From Nitrospira sp. Ga0074138 (GTDB lineage: Bacteria; Nitrospirota; Nitrospiria; Nitrospirales; Nitrospiraceae), in contig LNDU01000043.1 of assembly GCA_001464735.1 (NCBI GenBank), positions 157,273 through 221,272 of the forward strand: a DNA stretch of 64,000 nucleotides, written 5' to 3'. The notes under the pieces were generated by a model. It saw only the letters and a program-made list of their open reading frames with translations. It did no database searches and was not told the DNA's origin. Both the position numbers and the translations under genes were made by a program. This document shows, piece after piece, positions 36,975-46,330 of the stretch (position 1 is the stretch's first letter; each line of letters starts with the position of its first letter).

Positions 36975-38153
36975 TTACTGGCTTGATTTGGAGAATTCGG
37001 TTTTATCTGCTGGCGTGAGACGGATTGTCCTTCGCTTAAGCCGGATCCCGCTCAATCGTACCGCCTGCAGAATATTCCTGCGTGTCGTAGCCGGTAAGGC
37101 TTCGGGAACATAGACTCCAGTAAGCCCCCGCGGCATCGACTTCACAAACAGTGCCGCCAGATGTGCGGCGCCCCAGGCGATCGGTGCACAGGTCGCTTTT
37201 CGTCTGCGCAACTCATACAGGGTGGGAAAGAGCGCATCCCAGCGGACGAGACAGGGACATCCTCGCTTCTTCCCATACACCAATACCGTCACGGCAAAGC
37301 GAGCATTGTGCAAGATCCCTCGCCGGACCAGGTTGATCATCATGCGAGGAGTGGCCGTCGCCGGAAATCGAACCGAGCTGAGACCCCGCGACCGAGTGAG
37401 TTTCCCTTGCCGATACCATCGTCGAAGGCGCTCCATGTCGGTCCCGCCGATTTTCGCATCCACATTCTTGAAGCCCAAGAAGCGTGGTAGGGTCGTGACT
37501 TCATCCTGGGCTGCCAGCACGACGCCAACTAGCCCAATTGGCGGGGGAAACCTAAACCGTTCGCGCTCGCCAAATCGGGTACCGAAACTGAAACAGCCGT
37601 CGCGATAGACCCGAGGGCGCGAGACCGCCTCGTCAAATGAAGATTCAGCCGACCACTGTGAGACAGGATCCTCAGACGCCGTGTCCTCAAAAATTCGGAT
37701 CTCTGCTTTGTCCAGTTCATCGAGTCCTGCCGCCGCCTCTGCTGCGAAGAGATTCGTGAGCCCCGGTGCGGCGCCGGCATGAATGAGCGCCCATCGTCTT
37801 TTCTCCCGAAATTGTTGATCGAAACTGAACTGTTCTGGCCGAAAAGGGCTGGCCCTCAAATGGGAGGCGGTATCGAGGTAGTGGGCACCCAATCGCAGGG
37901 CTGCACGCATCAGGATGTTGTTAAAGACCGTTGGGCAGGCATTGATGAGGAGCTGACAGCCTTTCGCTGCCTTCACGACGTTCTGCAGACTTCTAGCATT
38001 GACCTGTTGGATCACGACCTTGGAATTCTCTCCGAGAAAGTCGTGCGCACGGATCGGATCACGGTCGCCACACGACACGTGATGGCCCTGGCGAGTGAGT
38101 AACTTGACCAGTAGTGAGCCGGTCGCCCCGACTCCGAGAACAAAGACCCTCAT
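36975..38153 (-). CDS. Saccharopine dehydrogenase-like NAD(P)-binding protein
   Basis: 392 residues from ATG 38153. The N-terminal Rossmann domain has MRVFVLGVGATGSLLVKLL and a second strand ending CGDRDP, followed by HAGAAPGLTNLFAAEAAAGL, typical of the saccharopine-dehydrogenase/trans-acting-enoyl-reductase family. The C-terminal part is rich in Arg and Pro and has an RRGILHNARFAVTVLVYGKK stretch. The substrate is not identifiable. No clear ribosome-binding site; an upstream in-frame start at 38201 would add 16 residues. Confidence 0.8.
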   Translation of the reverse strand: MRVFVLGVGATGSLLVKLLTRQGHHVSCGDRDPIRAHDFLGENSKVVIQQVNARSLQNVVKAAKGCQLLINACPTVFNNILMRAALRLGAHYLDTASHLRASPFRPEQFSFDQQFREKRRWALIHAGAAPGLTNLFAAEAAAGLDELDKAEIRIFEDTASEDPVSQWSAESSFDEAVSRPRVYRDGCFSFGTRFGERERFRFPPPIGLVGVVLAAQDEVTTLPRFLGFKNVDAKIGGTDMERLRRWYRQGKLTRSRGLSSVRFPATATPRMMINLVRRGILHNARFAVTVLVYGKKRGCPCLVRWDALFPTLYELRRRKATCAPIAWGAAHLAALFVKSMPRGLTGVYVPEALPATTRRNILQAVRLSGIRLKRRTIRLTPADKTEFSKSSQ

Positions 38154-38519
38154 GAGATTGCCAATGTACCATAACCTCTCATGGCAGATTGTGAACCGCA
38201 TAAGCCGTACATGAGGGCAATAGTCCTTTCATCTCCGACTACTCATCTCGCCCGAAGTTCACCCCACACTTTTCTTAAGGACCTTCTACGATGGATCCTC
38301 GGTCTGGTCTTCACCTCCTTGAGAGAAAGGTGAAGATGAGATCGTGATATTGTGAGAACCACTTGACGAGGTGGGAAGATCCTGAAAGTCTAGACCGCTG
38401 TAAGCGGCCAGTACGTTAGACCAAGCGCACAGGAGGCGACACTCTACTGGAGACGACTACCGTATGCAGGGCGACCATACGCCAACGGTGAATGGATGAG
38501 AGTATGCCTAGCCAAGGTT
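38154..38519. other. Intergenic region, no gene recognised
   Basis: About 365 bases upstream of the reductase-like gene. It holds a small hairpin near 38395-38410 (CCGCTGTAAGCGG) but no ribosome-binding site plus frame. Could include a promoter or a small RNA; nothing is certain. Confidence 0.35.
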
Positions 38520-38780
38520 CTAGGCAGTACTGTGGATGTGATCTTGGCTGGGTGAGAATTGAGATGCCTCGGTGGCTGATGAATAGACCCGGACTGTGTA
38601 CGTCCTGTCTGGATCTAAGGTCACAGAGACTTTTCCGGTCTTGCTCAAATAATCAATGGCTAGGTACACTTGGTTCCAGGTCAGGTCTGGACAAAGCCCA
38701 ACCACCTCTTCCATTGAACAAGTAGTACCAAACTGCTCTAGGGCACCATAAACACGGTCTATGATCGCTGATACTTGCAT
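38520..38780 (-). CDS. Small winged-helix-like protein
   Basis: 86 residues. MQVSAIIDRVYGALEQFG followed by TCSMEEVVGLCPDLTWNQVYLAIDYLSKTGKVSVTLD reads as a winged helix-turn-helix with a wing, and DRTYTVRVYSS closes it. The last ~20 residues are disordered. Probably a DNA-binding regulator or a domain lifted from a larger regulator; the target is unknown. Confidence 0.65.
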   Translation of the reverse strand: MQVSAIIDRVYGALEQFGTTCSMEEVVGLCPDLTWNQVYLAIDYLSKTGKVSVTLDPDRTYTVRVYSSATEASQFSPSQDHIHSTA

Positions 38781-39066
38781 ACGCCCTTCTACACAAAGAC
38801 CAATACTTACAACGACTTCTTAACTGTTACGGAAGAACCAACATGCTCAAATGAATAGGGATCGCGCACATCAACATACAAAAAGGGACTATTCCTTTAT
38901 TAACTAATAGTAATGATATATGACGGGCCTCGTGAACTAGGAAGCCCACTAGAAAGATGTAGGGAGATTACTAGTACTGAATGGTAACACTAGTAGATGA
39001 ATTCATGATGTTGTAGCAGTTACACACGATTATACCTCGGGTAGTATGTGTGACCAGTGGACGGGA

Positions 39067-39720
39067 CTACGACGACACGCTGACAAGACCTTCGCCAATC
39101 GCGTACTTGACGAGCTCGGCCGTCGAGTGAAGATCGAGCTCACTCATAATGCGAAACTTGTGAAACTCCACAGTTTTCACGGAAATGTTCAGAATCGAGG
39201 CAATGGCCTTGGTACCTTTTCCCTCGGCAACAAGCTGTAGCACCTCCCGTTGCCGCTGGGTAAGAGAGGTCACCAATGGCTTATTGAACTGGCCATCCGG
39301 AGATTGCAGTGTCGCTGCCAAGACATCTTTCGTGATAAGCGGAGTCATGTAGTGTTGTCCTCGCATCACCGCCTGGATGGCTTGCTTAAGCTCCACGGCG
39401 GCGGACCGCTTTATCAGATAACCGGAGGCTCCGGCCTTAAAGGCTTCGGTCGCATAGGTGGGGGTAGCATGCATGGTTAGGAAGATAAGCTTGCTCTCCG
39501 GCACTAGCTTACTTATTTGGCGCGCTGCATCGAGTCCGTTGAGCAACGGCATCGAGATGTCTAGCAACACGATGTCGGGACGAAGCTGCTGTGCCGCTTC
39601 CACTAACGCTCGCCCGTCCTCCACCATACCAACCACCTCGCCCTCGGCTTCCACCAGTTTCCGAAGTCCAGCCAGGACAATGGCGTGATCATCAGCCATC
39701 AGGATACGGGGGCGATTCAT
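39067..39720 (-). CDS. NarL/FixJ-type response regulator
   Basis: 217 residues from ATG 39720, which overlaps the kinase stop by four bases (ATGA). The receiver domain contains ILMADDHAIVL, the phospho-acceptor Asp in PDIVLLDISMPLLNG, and a Lys in SGYLIKRSAAVEL. The C-terminal LuxR HTH has LTQRQREVLQLVAEGKGTKA and ISVKTVEFHKFRIM. It is the output partner of the PAS-rich kinase directly upstream. Confidence 0.95.
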   Translation of the reverse strand: MNRPRILMADDHAIVLAGLRKLVEAEGEVVGMVEDGRALVEAAQQLRPDIVLLDISMPLLNGLDAARQISKLVPESKLIFLTMHATPTYATEAFKAGASGYLIKRSAAVELKQAIQAVMRGQHYMTPLITKDVLAATLQSPDGQFNKPLVTSLTQRQREVLQLVAEGKGTKAIASILNISVKTVEFHKFRIMSELDLHSTAELVKYAIGEGLVSVSS

Positions 39721-42095
39721 GTGACCTCCACCTCGCACGGTACCCACGCGCAGACCTTTGTGCCGTGGGATGGGCGAGATTGGATTCGAAAGAACCCATG
39801 CAGTTGTCGCAGCCGTTCCTCCATACTGCTCAATCCCAGCCCTTGTTGATGAGTACGCAGATCCTGTGGGTCAAATCCTTTCCCATTATCAATGATGGAC
39901 AGACCAACCCCCTTTAATGACCCTCGAAGCTGGACCGTCACGGTCGTTGCCTGCGCATGTTTCACCACATTTTGAACGCTTTCCTGCATAACGCGGAAGA
40001 GACAGGTTGCCTGATCAAGCGGCACCGCATCCGGAACATCAAGAATCTTCAGATGAATGGGCAAGCCCGTGCGCCGAGAAACCTGATGAACATGCTCTTC
40101 GACCGCCGGGCGCAATCCGGCATGCTCCAGCAGCGAGGGATGAAGCCGATACGCGAGTGTGTGCACATCGTCAGAAAGCTGCTCCAACTGTTCACGAAGT
40201 GGCGCCAGCGCTCGAGTGAGTTCACCGGGTACCGTAGAGGGGTGGTGTTCCAAGGATGCAACTTCCAAGACCAAGGCGGCCAATCGCTGGCTCACGTCGT
40301 CATGCAGATCACGGGCGATTCGCTGCCGCTCATGCTCCTGCGCCACCAACAGCTTGGACGTGAGTTCTTCCAATTGCACTTGCTGCTGATGCAATTCCAG
40401 CTGGTTGCGATGAAGCGCCTCTTCCGCCTGTTTGCGTTCGGTGATGTCGACGGCGACACCTCCCAACAGCACGGGCGCTCCTTTATGATCGACAATGGGA
40501 AACTTGCTCACAAGCGCGTGCCGGAACTCCCCATCCTGAACGAACGGCTCGACCGTATGGAGAGGGACCCTGGTCTCCCGCACTTTCCGATCGTTCACCT
40601 CGTACTGTACGGCGATCTCCTCAGACCACAGCTCACGCGCAGTCTTTTCTTTCCAATCCAATCTTTTGAGGAGGGATTCTTCAAAGAGTCGATTGACGTA
40701 GAGATACCGTCCTTCAGCGTCTTTGATCCAGGCAAAGCCGTGCAAATTATCCATAAACGATGCGAATCGGCGTTCGCTTATTCTCAGAGCCTCTTCGGCC
40801 TGTCTGCGTTTCGTGATGTCGATCATCGCCCCCAAGGTTCGAGTAAGGCGACGCTCCGGGCCTTCATTGTCGAATAACGTCCATGATCGGAAACTCACCC
40901 ACCTGACACTCCCATCGCGGTGCAACACACGGTGTTCTACCGAGAAGAGATCGTCACCGGCAGGATCTTGGGCCTGCTTGATAGCCAAGAGGACTGTTTC
41001 GCGGTCTTCCGGATGGAGTAACTGGACATACCCTTCGAAAGAAGCTGGATCATCGAGGCCCACTCCGTAGATTTCTCTCATAGCGGGGGACCAGTACATT
41101 TCCCCGGTGCGGTGGTCGTGATCGAAAATGCCGAAGTTGGCCAACCGAATGACCTGGTCGGACCGCCCCTCCCTTTCATGCAAGGCGTTCTGTGCCTCCA
41201 CACGAGCCGTCACATCTTCCGTGGCAATCACAATTCCGCCTACTTCATCGCCGCTATACCATGGGCGAACATCCCACGTAATCCACTGCGTTGAGCCATC
41301 ATCTCGAACGAACCGGTCTTCATCTGCGCTCAGAATTTCCCCGGCTAGTCCGCGACCATGGATCTCCCTCCATCGTGATGGAATCCCGGGAAGCTCGTTA
41401 TAGTGCGATCGGCCGATGAGATCCCCTGTAAGCTGATAGTCTTCCATCCACCGGCGGCTGGCCGCCATATAACACATGTTGCGGTCAAACATCGCAATGG
41501 CAGCCGGCACATGTTCGATGAACAAACGGAAGCGCGCCTCACTATCCCGCATCGCCGCATTGGTTCGCTCGAGATCGACCGTTCTTTCCTGGACGCGCTG
41601 TTCTAACTCTTCATGGGTCCGACGCAGCACCTCCTCAACCCGCTTGCGATCGGTAATGTCATTGCCGATCGTCAGGAGGCAAGGCTTCTCTCTGAGCGTG
41701 ATCAAGTCCGTCGAGATGAGAAACTGTCGCAGCTCCCCATCTTTCGTCCGCATCGACACTTCAAGATTTCGGATCGACCCTTCAGATTTCAATCGAGTGA
41801 TGAGCCTGGCCCGATCATGAGGATCAGGCCAGATCCCCAACATCAACGTCGTCTTTCCGATAACTTCGTCCCGGCGAAAGCCGAATGTGGATAGGCAGGC
41901 GTCATTGATCTCGAGGCAGAGCCCTGTCTCAAGGTCTGTAATATCAATCGGGTGAGGGCTTAGGCGGAAGGCTTCGGCGAAGAAATCGTCTTTTGCCGAT
42001 TCGACCGTCTTCCCTTGCCAATCCTCTGCATGGGGTGCCTGCGAAGGCGGTCGTGCCCTCACCCAACGCTCTTTTTTGGCGGCTTTGGGTGTCAT
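39717..42095 (-). CDS. PAS-domain sensor histidine kinase (NarX/HisKA_3 type)
   Basis: 792 residues from ATG 42095; a longer frame to 42215 would place a hydrophobic, non-PAS tail first. No transmembrane helix in the chosen form, so it is a soluble sensor. Four PAS modules in order, around FGFRRDEVIGKTTLM, AAIAMFDRNMCYMAASRRWM, GIFDHDHRTGEMYWSPAMRE, and FAWIKDAEGRYLYVN. Then HisKA_3 with ERQRIARDLHDDVSQRL (phospho-His), and an ATPase with NVVKHAQATTV and DNGKGFD. PAS ligands (haem, flavin or small molecule) are not predictable. Coupled to the response regulator by an ATGA overlap. Confidence 0.93.
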   Translation of the reverse strand: MTPKAAKKERWVRARPPSQAPHAEDWQGKTVESAKDDFFAEAFRLSPHPIDITDLETGLCLEINDACLSTFGFRRDEVIGKTTLMLGIWPDPHDRARLITRLKSEGSIRNLEVSMRTKDGELRQFLISTDLITLREKPCLLTIGNDITDRKRVEEVLRRTHEELEQRVQERTVDLERTNAAMRDSEARFRLFIEHVPAAIAMFDRNMCYMAASRRWMEDYQLTGDLIGRSHYNELPGIPSRWREIHGRGLAGEILSADEDRFVRDDGSTQWITWDVRPWYSGDEVGGIVIATEDVTARVEAQNALHEREGRSDQVIRLANFGIFDHDHRTGEMYWSPAMREIYGVGLDDPASFEGYVQLLHPEDRETVLLAIKQAQDPAGDDLFSVEHRVLHRDGSVRWVSFRSWTLFDNEGPERRLTRTLGAMIDITKRRQAEEALRISERRFASFMDNLHGFAWIKDAEGRYLYVNRLFEESLLKRLDWKEKTARELWSEEIAVQYEVNDRKVRETRVPLHTVEPFVQDGEFRHALVSKFPIVDHKGAPVLLGGVAVDITERKQAEEALHRNQLELHQQQVQLEELTSKLLVAQEHERQRIARDLHDDVSQRLAALVLEVASLEHHPSTVPGELTRALAPLREQLEQLSDDVHTLAYRLHPSLLEHAGLRPAVEEHVHQVSRRTGLPIHLKILDVPDAVPLDQATCLFRVMQESVQNVVKHAQATTVTVQLRGSLKGVGLSIIDNGKGFDPQDLRTHQQGLGLSSMEERLRQLHGFFRIQSRPSHGTKVCAWVPCEVEVT

Positions 42096-42355
42096 GGCGA
42101 GAGAGGTTGATTCTAGTCCACTTACAGGGACCTCGCAAGGCCAAATTCGATACACAGCTATTTTACGTATACGCCAGGCAGGCAAAACCAGGAAGGAAAG
42201 AAAGAGCCGCAGCATCCAAGACGGTTCACGGCATCCAGTCAGCTTGGGTCAAAGAGCAATAGGTCGTGGTCGAAAACGGCAAGGTTACCTTGTATCGTGT
42301 GGACTGACCGTGACCTTTGTGCTCGATCAGCAAAGAGGGCAAGGAGAGTTTCGGG

Positions 42356-42568
42356 CTCTTAGCAGGATGCGGAAAAAGACCGCCAGCGGCGTTCTCGCAT
42401 CGCTCAGAGGCTCAACGTACGGCCCAGAGTACGATTCGCCTCTTCGCTCGCTGCGGCCTTGCTGGACGGCCTTTTGCGCATCCTGTATGGCTATTCAACG
42501 TCGTCTCACACCTCAATATCCGCGACGGCGACACAGGTCAACATGAGTTTTTCCGCAGCCTGTTAGAG
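42356..42568. repeat. Palindromic repeat element with related ends (MITE-like)
   Basis: The left end is CTCTTAGCAGGATGCGGAAA and the right end is the complement of CTCTAACAGGCTGCGGAAA, a ~20-base imperfect terminal inverted repeat. A third copy, inverted, is at about 42473-42490 (TTTTGCGCATCCTG), so 42360-42490 is itself a long imperfect palindrome. Its centre is a nested hairpin with arms GAGGC and CGTAC (42407-42442). No coding capacity. From memory, similar sequences recur in Nitrospira genomes. It lies in the gap between the CBS protein and the kinase gene. Confidence 0.7.
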
Positions 42569-42692
42569 GTGAGGAAGGGATCCCCAACGAGGCTGTTGAG
42601 GTCGTCTTGATCGGCTCTCTCGCCTTTGCGGTCACACCGCAACGCTCCGAGATTCCTACCAAAACTCAGCTTACGCGTGGCACATTCCAGAG

Positions 42693-43151
42693 TTATCTAT
42701 CTCCGCCCTTCCTCGGTCTCCAGTATGGGGCCATCGCCTTCACATAGGCGAACACCGCATCCCGTCTCGTGGCGATCCCGACCAACATGTTCCCCTTCAC
42801 AACCGGAGTTCGGATAAGGTGTTGCTGTTGAAGGAGCTTGATAAAATCCTGCACCAGCATGTCTTCAGTCACCGTGACGACATTTCTTGTCATCATGTCT
42901 TCGGCCATGATCTGGCGAAGATCTCTACCCTCGTCGATGGCCCGTAGCAGGTCGAATTCAGACACCAGACCGACGAGCGTTGAATCGCGTTCCACGATAG
43001 GCACCGCCCCAAAATTCCGCTCGGCCATGATCTCCGCAATTACGATCCCTCTGGTTTCAGGGCCCACCGTCAATACGGCCCCCTCCATGATTTGTCGCAC
43101 CGTGAGAGTCTTCGGATCATAGGTATGCTCGAAATACTGCGCTAACCTCAT
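42693..43151 (-). CDS. CBS-domain pair protein
   Basis: 152 residues, one Bateman module with two CBS motifs: GIVIAEIMAERNFGAVPIV then VGLVSEFDLLRAIDEGR, and DMLVQDFIKLLQQQHLIRTPV then VGIATRRDAVFAYVKAM. Ligands are usually adenine nucleotides. It is followed on its 5' side by an SPFH lipoprotein gene only eight bases away, so the two are one operon. Cytosolic. Confidence 0.9.
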   Translation of the reverse strand: MRLAQYFEHTYDPKTLTVRQIMEGAVLTVGPETRGIVIAEIMAERNFGAVPIVERDSTLVGLVSEFDLLRAIDEGRDLRQIMAEDMMTRNVVTVTEDMLVQDFIKLLQQQHLIRTPVVKGNMLVGIATRRDAVFAYVKAMAPYWRPRKGGDR

Positions 43152-43159
43152 GACGACTC

Positions 43160-44017
43160 CTATCGCGGGTGATCGGAGCCAGGACTCAGAATCAGTGGAA
43201 CATTGAGCTTTTCGGGTACGATGATTGTCTTGGAATTAGGGTTTTCATAGAGCTTGAATTTCAAATAGTCTGGCGTCAGCGTTTTGGTGATGACTTCCTG
43301 CGCCTGCGACTGCCCCACGGCGCGGATCTTCATGCTGTCGGATTCGCCTTCCGCCCGAATCTTCAACGAATCACCCTCGCCCTTGGCTTGAATCCTGGCA
43401 ATTTCAGCGTTGCGCTGAGCAATGACTACTTCGAAGTCCTTCTGCTCCTTCTCCTGCTCCTTGGCCTGCTTCTGTTCGATGGCCCGCAAGACCATCTGGG
43501 AGAATTCCATTTCGGAAAGCGCCACGTTGTAGACATCCAAATGGCGACCCTTCAGTGTTTCGACGACGACGGCTTCGATCTTATTGCCGATTTCGCTGCT
43601 TCGCTCTGGAAGTGTCACCATCGAGTAGTTGGCGACGACCCCACGAACAGCCGACAGGAGTTGGGGGTGCACGAGTTGCTTGTACCACTCAGGCCCTACT
43701 TCTTGAGCCAGAAAGTAGATTTCATCGGGGACTGGGCGCATCGTGATGGTGGCATAGACGGTGACCGGCAGATCATCTGCAGTCAAGGCGTCGACTTTTT
43801 CCCTGAAGCTTTTCCATCGCGTGTCGTAGACCAAGACGTCATTCCACGGCGCCCTCCAGTAGATTCCTTCCCTGAGCGGTTCTTTCGCTAATCCGCTGGT
43901 CAGGGGAGACCATCTCAACCCTCGACTTCCTGGATACACAGTACTACTGCAACTCTGAAGGGTCATCAGTAAAGGAATCAGTATAAGCAGGAGACGAACG
44001 ATTGAAGACTGTTTCAT
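43160..44017 (-). CDS. SPFH/prohibitin-family lipoprotein
   Basis: 285 residues. The signal ends in a lipobox (LMTLQSCSSTV), unusual for this family and implying a membrane-anchored periplasmic-facing or outer-membrane-inner-leaflet protein. The SPFH domain is recognised by REGIYWRAPWNDVLVYDTRW and DLPVTVYATITMRPVPDE. A long charged coiled coil follows (ERSSEIGNKIEA through AEIARIQAKGEGDSLKIRAE), and the end is VPLILSPGSDHPR. Stomatin/prohibitin proteins scaffold membrane complexes or proteases. Upstream partner of the CBS gene. Confidence 0.85.
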   Translation of the reverse strand: MKQSSIVRLLLILIPLLMTLQSCSSTVYPGSRGLRWSPLTSGLAKEPLREGIYWRAPWNDVLVYDTRWKSFREKVDALTADDLPVTVYATITMRPVPDEIYFLAQEVGPEWYKQLVHPQLLSAVRGVVANYSMVTLPERSSEIGNKIEAVVVETLKGRHLDVYNVALSEMEFSQMVLRAIEQKQAKEQEKEQKDFEVVIAQRNAEIARIQAKGEGDSLKIRAEGESDSMKIRAVGQSQAQEVITKTLTPDYLKFKLYENPNSKTIIVPEKLNVPLILSPGSDHPR

Positions 44018-44064
44018 AGCTCCCTCCTCTTTCTTGTCGTGTGCGTTCCGGCCAATCTCTCAAC

Positions 44065-44469
44065 TTACCGAACAGCCGCAGGTGTTCGCTTGTTCCGAGC
44101 AACAGCCTCATGAGCTTGCGTCACTCGTTCTAATTCCTGTGCGGTCTGCTCATAATAGTGCGCCAATGACTTGGCACCGGAAACCAAGTCGGCCTCTGGT
44201 CCAAAGAGCGCTTCATAACGCACAGCAGCCGTCGCTTGTGCGCCGGCCTTCTCGCGCATCGCAAGGGCTTGATTGCGATAGTAGTTGGCAATCTCCGTCT
44301 GATTGTGTGACGGGTCAAAAGAATCCAGGTCGATCGATTCAGGTGAGGCGCAGCCAGAGATCCCTGCTAAAGCCAGGCAGCACAGCAGCAGCCCTCTGCG
44401 GATCAAGGCAATCACCTGATCGCCACGACTCTTTCTCACTTCACATCTACGACTGGACGTGTCGATCAT
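44065..44469 (-). CDS. Small lipoprotein of unknown function
   Basis: 134 residues. LLLCCLALAGISGCASPESI is a lipoprotein signal with a clear lipobox (ISGC). The mature part is helical with several YY/HYYEQ pairs (IANYYRNQALAMREK; AHYYEQTAQELERV). Start uncertain; the first ~20 residues before the hydrophobic core are basic. Lies 47 bases before the SPFH lipoprotein on the same strand, so it could be in the same operon. Confidence 0.75.
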   Translation of the reverse strand: MIDTSSRRCEVRKSRGDQVIALIRRGLLLCCLALAGISGCASPESIDLDSFDPSHNQTEIANYYRNQALAMREKAGAQATAAVRYEALFGPEADLVSGAKSLAHYYEQTAQELERVTQAHEAVARNKRTPAAVR

Positions 44470-44637
44470 CAGTGTCAGACGCTTCCATACCGAAATCGTG
44501 AGCTGAAGACCTGCGATGATTGTACTACACGGAATACTCCCAGCAACTGGCCATGCGCAGCCCTTATTAGCAACACGAAACTTGTCATCGCTGTTTTTCC
44601 GTCACGTGCGCTATGGCATTCTCATCTCACCTGGCCA

Positions 44638-45009
44638 TCATCGAGCCAACGATCGGATGTACTGCAGGACATTCTGCTTATCTTTATCAGACAAGACCCA
44701 TTTCCAGGCCCCCATCGCGGTGCCCTGCTCACCTCCGTGAATAGTCTGTGTGAGGTCAAAATCTGACTTCTGCTGAACGGCGGGACTGGTGAGATCGGCC
44801 GGCGGCGGAGTCACATCAAAGGCTTTTCCTTTCCCCTGTTCGCCATGGCAAAACCGGCAATACTGCTCGTAGAGGTGTTTGCCTTCCTGGAGATTGTAGT
44901 GTTCACGCAGCGTCTGCGGACTCCCTTCCTTCTGCTCCGAAGCACCATGGGCAACCGGCTGGCATGACAGAACGAGCAATACCCCTAAGACGATGAATCG
45001 TGAAGTCAC
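44638..45009 (-). CDS. Periplasmic c-type cytochrome (single haem)
   Basis: 123 residues from a GTG at 45009, chosen because AAGGAGGGG sits directly upstream; an ATG at 45054 would add a non-signal-like stretch. A signal peptide (FIVLGVLLVLSCQPVAHGAS) exports it. One haem site: EQYCRFCHGEQGKGK, with the axial Met probably in GTAMGAWKW near the C-terminus. It is a soluble electron carrier. A sigma-54 promoter lies about 42-56 bases upstream and an activator site about 130 bases further up. Confidence 0.88.
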   Translation of the reverse strand: MTSRFIVLGVLLVLSCQPVAHGASEQKEGSPQTLREHYNLQEGKHLYEQYCRFCHGEQGKGKAFDVTPPPADLTSPAVQQKSDFDLTQTIHGGEQGTAMGAWKWVLSDKDKQNVLQYIRSLAR

Positions 45010-45050
45010 AGGCCCCTCCTTCAATTGGACTACCCCTGAAAATATCCTGC

Positions 45051-45065
45051 GCAATCATTGTGCCA
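45051..45065 (-). promoter_or_regulatory. Sigma-54 (RpoN) promoter of the cytochrome c gene
   Basis: On the minus strand the sequence is TGGCACAATGATTGC, an exact fit to the sigma-54 -24/-12 consensus (TGGCAC, N5, TTGC, with GG and GC ten bases apart). It points at the cytochrome gene that starts at 45009. Sigma-54 transcription needs an activator; a palindrome at 45189-45209 is a good candidate site. Confidence 0.8.
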
Positions 45066-45188
45066 TTGGAGCTAACCGTACAGCCATCTCTGCCAAAGCT
45101 GAAGCTGTTGAAAGGACAGGACTTCGCACCGTCTGCAGTGCGGCCCACCCCGAGCGCCGGGAAAAACTCCACGGAAGGCTCACGGATC

Positions 45189-45209
45189 ACTGTCGCAGAA
45201 TGCGACAGT
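45189..45209. promoter_or_regulatory. Candidate activator-binding palindrome upstream of the sigma-54 promoter
   Basis: ACTGTCGCA, three bases, TGCGACAGT: a perfect 9-base inverted repeat. It lies about 125-140 bases upstream of the sigma-54 promoter at 45051-45065, the usual distance for an enhancer-binding protein. The TGTCGC, N5, GCGACA core also occurs, with one change, at 32660-32680. Confidence 0.6.
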
Positions 45210-45251
45210 TCACTAAGCACTGTTCAGGGAAGGAGGGAGACTCGGACGGTG

Positions 45252-46313
45252 CTAACAGATGCGAGGCAGTTGCTCGCCCGACAATAGATCCAGGACACGA
45301 TGCGTACCCACAACAGTCCGTAAAACAACCATGGGAGGATCGCGGTCAGTCACGACACCGATGTGAGTCGCCAGGCTGGCTGCCTTGTGCCGGCGCATCA
45401 CAGCAAGTGCGGCATCGGCCTGTGGTGCCGGTACTAATGCAACAAAGCGTCCTTCATTCGCCACATAGAGTGGATCTAGTCCCAAGAGCTCGCAGGCTCC
45501 ACGGACCGGTTCACACACAGGAATGGCCGCCTCGTCTACCGTTATGCCGACCTTTGCTGCAGCCGCCAGTTCGTTCAACACGCTGGCCAGTCCGCCGCGG
45601 GTGAGATCACGCAGGCAATGGATGTCGATTCCTCTGTCGAGTAAGTCCGCCACGATGTGATGCAACGGTGCTGAATCGCTTTTGATGTCGCCCTCGAACG
45701 TGAGTCCTTCCCGCACACTGAGCACCGCCACGCCATGGGACCCAAGATCACCGCTCACAAGAATTGCATCACCCGGCTGGATCAACGTCGGCAAGACACA
45801 AACACCGGCTGGCACCAGGCCCACCCCGGACGTATTGATGAAAATCTCGTCGCCCTTACCGCGATCCACAACCTTCGTGTCGCCCGTCACGATCGGCACA
45901 CCTGCCGTTCGCGCGGCCTCGGCCATGGAGTTCACGACTCGCTGGAGCACGTCCATACTGAGGCCCTCTTCAAGAATGAATCCCGCGCTCAGATAGAGTG
46001 GCTTCGCACCACACATGGCCAGATCATTGATCGTGCCATTGACCGCCAAACTCCCGATGTTACCACCTGGGAAAAACAGCGGATGCACCACATACGAATC
46101 AGTAGTGAAAGCAAGCGTGCCTTTCTCCACCGGCCAGGTCGCGCCGTCGTGCAGGGGCGCCAGCATAGGATTATGAAAGGCCCGCACGAACACATCTTCA
46201 ATCAACTCCTGCATCAGCCGACCGCCCCCACCATGCGCAAGCTGCACGGTGTTCTTTGCCGAGATCGGCAGCGGGCAAGCCGCTTCAAATGGTTTGTTGT
46301 CATGCACAGTCAT
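45252..46313 (-). CDS. hypE: Hydrogenase maturation factor HypE
   Basis: 353 residues. Dehydrates the thiocarbamate made by HypF to the thiocyanate that becomes the CN ligand of the NiFe site. AIR-synthase-like N-terminus with [21 protein letters not shown] motifs such as [12 protein letters not shown], and the invariant C-terminal Cys in PRIC at the very end. Follows hypD by 17 bases on the same strand. Confidence 0.96.
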   Translation of the reverse strand: MTVHDNKPFEAACPLPISAKNTVQLAHGGGGRLMQELIEDVFVRAFHNPMLAPLHDGATWPVEKGTLAFTTDSYVVHPLFFPGGNIGSLAVNGTINDLAMCGAKPLYLSAGFILEEGLSMDVLQRVVNSMAEAARTAGVPIVTGDTKVVDRGKGDEIFINTSGVGLVPAGVCVLPTLIQPGDAILVSGDLGSHGVAVLSVREGLTFEGDIKSDSAPLHHIVADLLDRGIDIHCLRDLTRGGLASVLNELAAAAKVGITVDEAAIPVCEPVRGACELLGLDPLYVANEGRFVALVPAPQADAALAVMRRHKAASLATHIGVVTDRDPPMVVLRTVVGTHRVLDLLSGEQLPRIC

Positions 46314-46330
46314 TTGCTCGCTCTTTCCGT

